From: Schizochytrium sp. TIO01
Lineage: Eukaryota > Sar > Bigyra > Thraustochytrida > Thraustochytriidae
Reading direction: 5' to 3'
Length of the DNA: 64,000 bases
Assembly (NCBI GenBank): GCA_004764695.1
Contig: SMSO01000034.1
Location: 1,071,501-1,135,500 of the forward strand
Shown: piece after piece, positions 55,549 to 64,000 of the stretch
Position numbering within the stretch: the stretch's first letter is position 1
How the letters are laid out: each line of letters begins with the position of its first letter
The notes under the pieces: generated by a model
The model's database searches: none
What the model saw: only the letters and a program-made list of their open reading frames with translations
Told to the model about the DNA's origin: nothing
Translations under genes and position numbers: made by a program

Positions 55549-56427
55549 TTACCAGCCGTGGCCGTGCATGTGGTGACCAAAGCTGTGGCGGTGGTCGGGG
55601 CCTCCGGGGCCTCCGTGGTGGCCTCCGTGGTGGCCGCCGTGGCCTCCGGGGCTACCGCCGGGGCCTCCGGGGCCTCCGTGGCCGTGTCCAGGAGACCCGG
55701 GAGGGTGGTGGTGGCCGTGTCCAGGGGAACCGGGAGGAGGAGGGCCGCCGGGTCCAGGAGAACCGGGAGGAGGGGGTCCTCCAGGTCCTGGGGAACCAGG
55801 GGGAGGGGGTCCCCCGTGACCGTGGCCGTGGTCGGGACCACCGTGGTGAGGACCGTGGCCGTACGGGTTCGCGTAGAAGGCGCTGGGGTGTGCGCTGGGG
55901 TAGTCCTCGCTGCGGTAGTTCTTGGAGACCATGTTGGCGTTTGCGAAGTAGTTGTTCGAGGAGTAGTAGAAGTTGTTGTTCGTGGTGGAGGAGTAGTTGC
56001 TGCTGCTGCTGCTGCTGCTCGAGGCGGGCTCGACGATGCGGACGACCTGGGCGACCTGGAGAGGGGGCGGGCTGCTGCTGCTGCTGCTGCTGCTGCTGTC
56101 GGCGACGCGGGTTTCTTCGCGCACGAGGGTGACGGGGGCGATGGGCGAGACTGCCTCGAGGGAGACCTCCTGCACGCTGGCGACTGCTGCGGCTGCTGCT
56201 GGTGCTGCTGCTGGTGCTGCCGCTGTTTTGGCGATCTGCGCAGACGTTTCGGTTCTGCTGGAGGTGCTGCTGGAGCTGCTCGAGGCCCAGGAAGGCTTGC
56301 TACCTGAGCTCGTAGACGGGGTTGTAGCGCTGTTTACCGGAGCGCCAGTGTACTGGTACACGTTGCTAGCGGTGGGTGAGGCGATGGACGGGGTCCAGGT
56401 CCCTCTGTATCTTTGTTCTGTGGACAT
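55549..56427 (-). CDS. RYRGTW-motif Ser/Gly/Pro/His-rich protein, copy 2
   Basis: The ATG at 56427 (MSTEQRYRGTWTPSIASPT) gives 292 residues; the frame is open further upstream, but that part is repeat-like. The N-terminal RYRGTWTPS motif is shared with the gene at 51772-52695. It is followed by Ser runs, an Ala/Val-rich segment (residues about 65-110), an Asn/Tyr-rich patch (NNNFYYSSNNYFANAN) and a C-terminal repeat region: GGPPPPGSPGP units repeated three times, then His/Gly-rich sequence (HGGHHGGHHGG). The repeat DNA is a minisatellite, so length may vary between strains. No domain is known to me. A surface, matrix or cytoskeletal role would fit the composition, but that is a guess. Confidence 0.6.
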   Translation of the reverse strand: MSTEQRYRGTWTPSIASPTASNVYQYTGAPVNSATTPSTSSGSKPSWASSSSSSTSSRTETSAQIAKTAAAPAAAPAAAAAVASVQEVSLEAVSPIAPVTLVREETRVADSSSSSSSSSPPPLQVAQVVRIVEPASSSSSSSSNYSSTTNNNFYYSSNNYFANANMVSKNYRSEDYPSAHPSAFYANPYGHGPHHGGPDHGHGHGGPPPPGSPGPGGPPPPGSPGPGGPPPPGSPGHGHHHPPGSPGHGHGGPGGPGGSPGGHGGHHGGHHGGPGGPDHRHSFGHHMHGHGW

Positions 56428-56608
56428 TCTTCGGCGTGTGCAAGAGAGAAAGAAATACAAGACCTCTGCTCTCAGAAAAAGATTTACTCGCTTCCACTCC
56501 ACTCGACTCGACTCGACTCGACTCCACTGGGACTTTGCTCCTCCTAGCCTGCAGGGTCGTCTCCTGGAGAGAGCAAGCCTCTGTCTGAAGAAGTAGAGAA
56601 AGCGGAAC

Positions 56609-56631
56609 GTAGGTAGGTAGGTAGGTAGGTA
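56609..56631. repeat. GTAG tetranucleotide microsatellite
   Basis: Five to six GTAG/AGGT units in the upstream region of the RYRGTW copy 2 gene. Confidence 0.9.
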
Positions 56632-58432
56632 TGCAGACAGAGAGGGAACTTCAGCAGCAGAGCTAGCGAGCGCAGTTCCTTCCCTCTGCAGTGAGTACAC
56701 TGTCCCAGTCTAAGCTAAGTGTGATTGTTTGTTTCTTTGTTTCTTTGTTTCTTCGTTTGTCACTGGAGGCGCAGGATCTTCCAGCGCTGTTCTCGAAGAT
56801 TCCGAGGCGAACGATGCGAAGAGGATGGCGGTGATCGGCCGACACTCAGACCGCTGCCGCAGCTGGAAAGGTAAGAGCAGCAGGAAGGGATTGCGGGGGT
56901 CTTTCCTTTCTTGAGTAGGTAGCAAGCAAGCACCCTCGCACACGCTAACTCGCTCGAGTGCTTGCTCGAGTGCCAAGCTAGCAAGTCTGCGGGCTTTGCC
57001 AGCTGTGCTACGTGCGTGCGTGCTGCTGCTGGGGCTCGCTCTCCCTCGCTCGCTCGCTCGCTGCAGACACTCGTTCTTCGTTCCAGTGCCCGTGCCGGCG
57101 GGTTTCCGTGCGTCTTGGGTCGGTCGAAGGCCTCGCTTTTTGGCTTGGAATCAATCGGCGCCTTGGTTGATCTGGTGCTCGAAAGAAAGCTGTACGTACG
57201 TACCCAAGGCTGAAAGAAGTCAGATCGATCGGCGAGCGATGCGAAGCGAAGGAAGCGAAGGAAGCGAAGTGAAGAAGATTGGATTGATGGATTGAAGGAT
57301 AAATTGATGGATCGAGGTCTGGAGCGAGGCGAGGCGAATCGAGATTGCTGCCGCCTCAGCGAGCACAGATGAAATAGAGGAGTCGCAGCGGGCCGAGTGA
57401 CGAAACTCCGGCACTCTCGAAGGCCCTCCTGAACCGCAGGACATTTATTTGTCTTGAAATCGGCCAACAAGCTCCTGGAAACCTAGCTCCAAGCTCGCAA
57501 GCTCTGCCTGCCTGCCTGCCTGCGTGCTCGTCCTCGGCCTCGAAGAGCCCTCCAGATGATCGATCCCTCGTGACTGACGGATAGACTGGACTCACCGCTG
57601 TGTCTGATAGCGCCGGCGGTCTCGAGGTCCTGGAGGCCCAGGTCCTCTGGATCGCCGATGCTCAGCCCAGAGGACCTCGGGAGGCCTGCGCGAAGGCGGG
57701 GAGAGCGAGGCGAGGAGGCTCGCCTTCGCCTCCGTCTTGGCCTTCGCGAGTCCTCGTCTTCGCGAGGCTTCGTCTTCGCGAGCCGGCGCGGGGCAGCTGA
57801 CTCAGGCTGGCGCTCTCTCCGACCTGCATTGAACGATGACTTCCATCGCGCATCCTCTTCCCCAGTGGCCCAGCCAGCGAGCGAGCGAGCCAGCGAGCCA
57901 GCGAGCGAGCGAGCGGGAGAGAAATCCTCCGCGGCTCGCCGAGGCGGAGCGCCAGGCGCTAGAGCGAGGCCAGAGCAGCGTACGCGGCCTGCGACTCCTC
58001 TCGAGGGAGGCGATCGAAGAAGAGCGCGACCGAAGAAAGTCTCAATCAACAGAGACTTCGTCTCGCAAGAGTGCGGGTTCCCCGTGAAGTGTGGCTGTGG
58101 GTAGTAGGCAGAAGAACTGCGGGCACGAGAGTTGAGGGGTAGGAGTCGCTTAGCTCGAGGTAGCGGCGGGGCAACTTCAAGTTGGATAGGTGGCGATGAT
58201 GAGGCTTTTGGATTGTTTTCGAGTTGAAGACTGACTGACTTGGAGGGAGGGGATCGAGAGGAATGGGCGTGGATCAGGATAGATGAGCAGTGTAATACCA
58301 ACGCATGGTTCGGTTGGCTTGCACAAACAAAGAAATTACGAAGAAATTAACAGACAAGCAAGCAAGCAAACAAACAAATGTTAAAGCGGTTAGTATGTTC
58401 GAGTTTCATGGGCAGTGCCGAGTCATGAACCA

Positions 58433-58459
58433 TGAATGAATGAATGAATGAATGAATGA
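58433..58459. repeat. AATG tetranucleotide microsatellite
   Basis: Six to seven GAAT/AATG units. Confidence 0.9.
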
Positions 58460-60846
58460 TGAATCGCAATTATGAATGATGGCGAGAACTGTTTTCAGGT
58501 CAAGATGGTGCATATTCTTGCAGAATCCCGGTGGCGTGATTCATCAAAATCTTCAAAAGACTTCAAGCTGTGTGCAGGAATCAGTACGTAAACAAACTCC
58601 AGGCTGGCTGGAACAGGAAACCCGAAGACGACACTCACTGCCTGCATGCAGCGTCAAGAGTCGAGATCGAAGGTAGGTAGGGAGGTAGACAATCTACCCG
58701 CGCCGAAGAAGCCTCGCAATAAAGCAGCGTTTGGCTTGAGCTATTTATTTTCCAGGTGTACTAGCAAGACTCACTTACCCCGAAGCCAGTGGAGTTCAAC
58801 AAAGTCTAAACTACGCTGAGACGCGTTGATCGATCATCGTTTACCAGTTGGTGAACTTTGAAAGCTACCCTGAAAACTCAGGCTTAGATGACGATAGTTT
58901 AGAGACTGACAGAATCTCTCTATAGAGCTAGAATTATGCAGCAGACGGCCCAGCTGGCAGTATACACATCGTTCAGGCGCCCAAGGTCGCTGTCAGCGCC
59001 ACAAGCCTGAATAATTCAGCCGTCGGTCTTGCTTAATTCAGGCCCCTGGTCGATCTCAGCGGCAGTAGGTGAGAAAGTAAGGAAGGAGGAACGAGGGGTT
59101 GAGAAGCTTACATCAATTCCTACATCGACAACTGCGGCTCTCGAGATTTTAATAGAGCGGTGGTATGGATGCCTGCCCACTGGGTTGGAGTAGTAGTGCG
59201 TGAAACTCACCCCCCGACACTCAGAGCCAGAGAGTGAAGGCGTTGTCGAGAGATCGAGGAGATCAACGCTGGTGCCGCGTTTCCTATCCAAAGCCCTTCA
59301 TGGATATGACTTCTTCAAGAAGCCCATTCGCTCGCTATCTCATGGTTTTGGCAATTTAAAGGACAAAGGATTTTGTGCAATACTCTAACCTACTAAAGGT
59401 CATGGAAGAAGGCCGGTGAATCCCCAGTGGGAGGTGTGTGCTCTTGTTGGATTACGGACCTTGCCTGACGCTTGTAGGTACCAGTATAGTGACTACAACT
59501 ATGACAGTGACCCGGAGATGTTGAACATGATATTGATTGAATAAGAGGATGCACTCGATTTTTTTGTTATCCATTGCAAATTTTGAGGTCGTGGTAGGTA
59601 GGTTCTTACGTCATCTTGAGCTGGCTGGTGTGTCTTCTCATACTCCTCAAGACATGCTACACTAGTATCAAAAGAGCTTCAACATCAAACTGAAAGGAGG
59701 CGGGGCTAAGTACCTATCCAATTTCCCAAACTTGGACGGGAAACGGGGAACTTTGAAGGGATTTCATTGAAAGGATCTCATTTTCTGATGGTACGTACTA
59801 CTATATTTCAGGGCAGCGGCTTGAATCCAACAATTAGCTCGTTTGCAAAACTTCAAGATCGAATGCACTCATTTTAAAGACAGTATATTATACAAAGGCA
59901 CCGAGCCAGCCTTCGAGTCTGCAGCCACTCCCTCGCTCGCCTGCGCTGTAAATATCAGAAATCGGGCGCACGACGTTTTGAACGTGTTGACGTCATGACT
60001 GGCAGGTTAGAGTTTACCTCCAAACCTTAATGATGGATACTCGTCGTAGTCTTGCGAGAGAATGATGGCGCAAAAGCGCAACAATCGCAACGCACGATAG
60101 GCGAAAACTGGGCGCCATTCTTCACCGAAGTCTTGGAGTTGTGCAAGCATGTTACTAACTTTAATCAGACGCGACGATTAATTAAGAGGCCCTTATTTTT
60201 TAATCCCAACTTTGACAAATATCTTCACAAGTCAACGTCACTTTTTATGTTTTTAAAAGGAGGAACTCTAAGCTGTATCCTGAGTGCACACGTCTATGGC
60301 GGGGATCTCTATCTGCTCTACAGAGGCATAGAGCAGAAACAAAGCGGTAAAGTAGTAATGAGTGAGTGTTTTGGCTTGGGATTTCTTCTCTACTCAAGCA
60401 AAGAGATCTTAACTCAATATCTCTAAATTGTTTGCAAGCTCCTAGTTTCTAAAATGTTATTGCAAGTTGGCGCAGGAACCTGCTCACTCGCATGCTCGGG
60501 AGAGAGTGTGGCCTTTTTACTCGATCTAAAACAGCATGATCCCACCTGAATTCCATACTTTGTAATACAAGCCTGTGACGTACTTTCGTCAATATAACAC
60601 AAATACTTTGTAAGTAGATGCAAGAAACACCCAGGTAGAACTTAGCCATCATGGTAAAAACCTATCCAGTTCTACAGGTTTGAATCTTGTAGGCGGATAA
60701 TGAATGAAGATGGGCATTAATGAGCACCGAAAGGGGTTATATATTCCCTGTCACGCAAAATCAAACAATACCTACACATAGTTTCAACGTGATTTTGTCA
60801 CGATTGGGCATGTGTCTAAAGTAAATATTAACATGATAAACTAAAT

Positions 60847-62280
60847 CTAAGGCTCCGGGTCTGGCTGTGCCCGCGAGCTACGCTTATGAATAGAGTTCTT
60901 GGAGCCCGGAGAAGTTTTCCTGTTCATCGCAATGTGTTCATTATTCTCATCATTTTCATTATCGGAGCCGTCACTCTCGTCGTGATCATGGTCTTCATCA
61001 AAATCGCTCGTGACAAATTCAGTGTGGATGGCATCTGGTTGCCCTGGAACAAGAGTACGAATGTGCGAGCCACCGGCCTGGACCGCAGCAGACGAAGGAG
61101 ATGTCATGATTGATGAAGCAATTGCTAAAGCACCTGAGGCACGAAGAACGTTAACTTTATAACCAAGCTCGATGGTGACCCGGCTGGGGTTTTTGGCAAG
61201 TACAGGCTCGCCATCGATTTGAATATAAATTTCAGAGTCAGGAACAAATTCCATTTCATACGAACTGCACTGAGCTGTCCTTTTAATACCAATTTTGGCA
61301 CCTGTACCAATAACCATGGCAACGTTTGGTGTTCCTCGAATTGTGCAAGCCTCGAGTTTTCCATCGCCAACATACTGAGGCAAAAAGTGTCCTCTATTAC
61401 TAGGAGAAGGTTTACCCCAAATGTTCGCACCAGCACTGTATGAAGGTATGTTGAGAAAGGCGAGAATGCGATCTGCCTTTCTGAATTTCACGTTTTCTTC
61501 TGTATCACCATGCATGCTCCTGACCATTTTACGAAGACGAGGCGGGCTGTGTACAATTTGATTTGCACCTCGTTGAACATAAACGAGTTTGTTGCCTAGT
61601 TGCGAAGCAGTACGGAGCTGCTCAAACTCAAAGACAATCCGCGCGTCGGAGCCCATAGAGAAATAGTTGATCATCTCTTGCTCCATCACATCATCATCAG
61701 GCTGAGTCTCTACAATTTGACCACCCTGTGCAATCATGAACTTGCCTCCCGCGCCTTTATGTATACGAATCTTCCACACGTCGAGCGAGATAGTACTAGC
61801 ATCAAGCATCATTCGCAGGCGGGCAATTAAGGCAGACTTGTGGTGACCAATAAGGGGCGACGGTGGGGCACCGCCGAAACCAGTAGCACGCGAAAAGTCG
61901 TTGCCTGTGCCAAATGGAATAACACCAATTGGGATCTGAGCGAGACCAAAGCGGATAAGCTCTGACAGCACCCATTTCACGGACCCGTCTCCGCCAGCAA
62001 CCACAACACGCAAATTGGGTCTCTCTGCAGAAACCTGGTCTCCAAGAATCCCAAGACCGCGCTCCCTGTCTTCTCTACTCTTTACATTGAAGAAGTATGC
62101 GCGGCAAGGCTCCCCTTTTAAGTTGTCAAAGTCAAAATGTGACGTCTTGAGGTCCAGAAGTGCCTTTGCTGCGTTGCCTCCAGAGGACTCGTTCACCATA
62201 ATGAATACCTGGCCCTGTAGTGCTTCTTCCGGCACATCCTGGATTACCTCCAGTCCGTGCCTCGAGGTTGAGCACCCCAT
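60847..62280 (-). CDS. Diacylglycerol kinase, N-acylated type lacking C1 domains (copy 2)
   Basis: I place the start at the ATG at 62280 (MGCSTSRHGLEVIQD), giving 477 residues; the frame extends nine codons upstream, but MGCSTS mirrors the MGCTSS start of copy 1 and suits myristoylation plus palmitoylation. The catalytic domain has AGGDGSVKWVLSE (Ser in place of the usual Thr) and [15 protein letters not shown]. The accessory domain has MINYFSMGSDARIVFEFEQ and LAFLNIPSYSAGANIWG, closer to the family norm (NIWG) than copy 1. The tail after about residue 395 is acidic (FDEDHDHDESDGSDNEND), ending in a basic segment. The substrate is presumably diacylglycerol. It lies about 10 kb from copy 1, on the opposite strand. 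Confidence 0.85.
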   Translation of the reverse strand: MGCSTSRHGLEVIQDVPEEALQGQVFIMVNESSGGNAAKALLDLKTSHFDFDNLKGEPCRAYFFNVKSREDRERGLGILGDQVSAERPNLRVVVAGGDGSVKWVLSELIRFGLAQIPIGVIPFGTGNDFSRATGFGGAPPSPLIGHHKSALIARLRMMLDASTISLDVWKIRIHKGAGGKFMIAQGGQIVETQPDDDVMEQEMINYFSMGSDARIVFEFEQLRTASQLGNKLVYVQRGANQIVHSPPRLRKMVRSMHGDTEENVKFRKADRILAFLNIPSYSAGANIWGKPSPSNRGHFLPQYVGDGKLEACTIRGTPNVAMVIGTGAKIGIKRTAQCSSYEMEFVPDSEIYIQIDGEPVLAKNPSRVTIELGYKVNVLRASGALAIASSIMTSPSSAAVQAGGSHIRTLVPGQPDAIHTEFVTSDFDEDHDHDESDGSDNENDENNEHIAMNRKTSPGSKNSIHKRSSRAQPDPEP

Positions 62281-64000
62281 CCTTACTGAGCGCCTCCACG
62301 ACTTCACTCACTGCTCGTGGCGGCGTCCGTTTCGACGCCTGTTTAGCTGCTTTGGTATCTGGTTCGCTCGCGCGCTCGCCAGCAGGACCAGCGGCAGCAC
62401 GTGCAAAATGTCGCTCCTATAATAGACGCTATATAACAACTAGCCACTTGAATCTATGAATCATTCTTTTTTTCTATTTTTCTTATTGTGAAAGTGCGCA
62501 ATCAGTAATAGAAATTAATTGCACGCGCTGGCGATTGACGGCCTTACGCTTGGATTGGGCCTTTGATGCCACCTGAGCAGGGTACACGAAAAGCATCCGA
62601 CACATTATTCATAGGCAAGCATGCTTTGTTTCTTCGTCTGCCTCCTGTAACGAGCTAAAGAGGGCTCAGCGGCGTGGATTTTCAGTTCAACTGCACCTTT
62701 TTTCATCTCATGATCAATACTAGTATTAGATAGAATATTCAATAGCAAGGTCGAAAATGATTTGTTCCTTCAATGCCATTTTTGCTTCCATCTATTTACT
62801 TCACTATATTCTAACTTATGATCTAGTACTTACAGATCACATTGCTAGTATCTACTTAATAAAAACTGGTTCAGTAGTACTTACCTACGTGTTTTGGAAT
62901 AGATACCTGCCTCGACAACCTCACTTCACTTGGCAAGTCCTTGGAATCTTTTGGCATGGGTGTAAAACTCAAGACAAAGAAATCACTGTGGCCTCGATAT
63001 AGTAGTGGGCGGCCCTGAGCTACATGCATGAAGTAAATCTATTATCTAACTTTCCAGTTGTTTTTATTTTTTTGTGGTCTTGAAACTTTCTTCGTTGGCT
63101 GACTTATTTTTTGACTGTAGCTCTAGACTTGTACTGAGGAATTTCTTTGTTCTACTGGGGACCTCATCCCATTTGCTTATTTATCTTGATTGCAAGTCTT
63201 GCTCTTTGGGTCGGACGTTGAAGCATCTGTAGCGTTTTGGTTTACGAGGAGCAGTGAGTTATTGCAGAATTTAGTATAAGATGAGGTCATTGATGAGTCT
63301 GCTGTTCAGAGCACTCTCTTCAAATACGAGTCTCCCTTTGGTGTCAGTGCAATCTAACAATGCTTTTACTGGTTTAAACGCGCAAGAAGTCTCGTGCTAC
63401 ACATCATATAGACTGGAGCAGTCGTTTTTTAATAGCCATTACACCATTACAAAGGCATACTTGCACCCTCCCCCCCCCCAAAAAAAAAAGAAGAAATTAT
63501 TGAGTCATGTGCAAAATATGACAATATAACTAAGAGAGGAGTCAATGACAAAGCTACGATTGTAGCCGTGGAACCGTGCGCTGAAAAGTCTGATGTAATT
63601 GGAAAAGGAGTGCAGGTCAAAGGGGCTTGAAGTTTTGCAAGTATGCAGTTGTCTTGCTAGAGGTATTGTGGGCTACAGACGTGATTGTCATTATGAAGGA
63701 GAGAAGTTTCTTGAATAACTTACATTTTGCTATAAAAGGTCATTCTTGTATTATCTCGACATACACATTCTGCAGACCCATTTGTAATCAACAAAACAAT
63801 ATTGATATACATTACATAATTTTAAAAAACATTAAAAACAAAAACAAAAAAGTATTAAAAAGGCATGGGCGCCATCTCTTGGTCAAATACCTCTAGAGTA
63901 ATCTCTGGAGGATAGACATGCTTAGCAGACCGGAACCTTAGCGCGTCTCACACTTCGCAAACGAGAAACAGAATGACGAAATCGAGAAATCAGAGCAAAA
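62281..64000. other. Right-edge spacer
   Basis: AT-rich sequence with a C-run followed by an A-run at 63471-63490. Short frames (the largest about 89 codons) are of biased composition. No gene called; the promoter of the second lipid kinase should be at its left end. Confidence 0.5.

Larger units (their letters stand above)
56428..60846. other. 4.4-kb spacer with GC-rich low-complexity core
   Basis: Holds a TAGG/GTAG run at about 56609-56631, GCGAAGGAA units at about 57240-57270, GCGAG/CCAGC units around 57870-57930, and an AATG run at about 58433-58459. Long frames at 57483-58301 (-) and neighbours have Arg/Ser/Pro-biased composition in several frames at once and are probably not genes. It includes the sequence downstream of the second lipid kinase. 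A plus-strand frame at 60052-60426 (124 codons) is unremarkable. Confidence 0.45.

Noticed and set aside
55558-56307. 249-codon open frame opposite the RYRGTW copy 2 gene
   Set aside because: It is the antisense of repetitive Gly/Pro/Ser codons; composition is Val/Gly/Ala-biased with no domain. The minus-strand frame shares a motif with a second gene and is preferred.
57483-58301. 272-codon minus-strand frame
   Set aside because: Arg/Ser/Pro bias follows the GC-rich repeats and other frames are open at the same place. No domain, and the start is not well supported.
1-64000. tRNA genes
   Set aside because: I looked for GGTTCRANNCC-type B boxes on both strands. The few GTTCGA hits (for example near 6190, 25062 and 32358) have no matching A box or acceptor stem.
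1-64000. CRISPR arrays, bacterial operons, insertion sequences
   Set aside because: No regularly spaced repeats with unique spacers and no transposase or integrase frame. The genes are typical nuclear eukaryotic ones.

Overview
The window is nuclear DNA of a protist with intron-poor genes. About twenty credible protein genes lie on both strands, with no operons, long AT-rich spacers, many microsatellites and standard stop codons (TAA, TAG and TGA all end real genes). Most complete conserved genes are single open frames: CIAO1, PSMA4, RRP8, two diacylglycerol kinases and an OTU protease. Introns are proposed in only three genes, and each is inferred from reading frame and GT/AG position alone. 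A protein with four EsV-1-7 repeats, a family best known from stramenopiles, a Golgi-type sulfotransferase and the low intron density together suggest a stramenopile. A labyrinthulomycete/thraustochytrid is my best guess, but this is inference and not proven by the sequence.

Layout. 0-1.75 kb: 3' part of a large unknown gene (+) with a probable 47-bp intron. 2.3-4.3 kb: coiled-coil protein (-). 6.6-7.8 kb: two small unknown genes (-), one interrupted by an in-frame TGA that is probably intronic. 9.3-10.4 kb: CIAO1 (+). 11.3-12.3 kb: a two-exon CMP/dCMP-type deaminase (+). 14.2-16.4 kb: a MOB-family protein with a degraded zinc site (-). 16.4-27.5 kb: an 11-kb stretch with no convincing gene. 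27.5-28.9 kb: OTUD5-like deubiquitinase (+). 29.5-30.9 kb: EsV-1-7 repeat/leucine-zipper protein (-). 30.9-36.0 kb: spacer rich in simple repeats. 36.0-37.5 kb: type II membrane sulfotransferase (+). 38.3-39.4 kb: RRP8 (+), convergent with PSMA4 (-, 39.9-40.7 kb). 42.7-44.5 kb: an E3 ligase candidate that joins an RBR-like cysteine-rich region to a MYCBP2-type RING plus tandem-cysteine module (+). 45.5-46.1 kb: CS-domain co-chaperone (-). 47.2-47.9 kb: membrane thioredoxin/PDI protein (+). 49.6-62.3 kb: two diacylglycerol kinase paralogues flank two paralogous low-complexity proteins that share an N-terminal RYRGTW motif.

How the genes relate. Several belong to protein quality control and ubiquitin signalling (E3, OTU protease, proteasome alpha subunit, CS co-chaperone, ER thioredoxin). 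The spacing and mixed orientation give no sign of co-regulation, so this grouping may be chance. Three signalling proteins (the E3 and both lipid kinases) begin with N-myristoylation-type sequences, so membrane anchoring recurs here.

The strongest candidate for something undescribed is the E3 at 42.7-44.5 kb. It keeps the two relay cysteines of the MYCBP2 RING-Cys-Relay mechanism at identical spacing in a 622-residue protein, while human MYCBP2 is over 4,600 residues. Its N-terminal half carries a RING1/IBR-like cysteine array.
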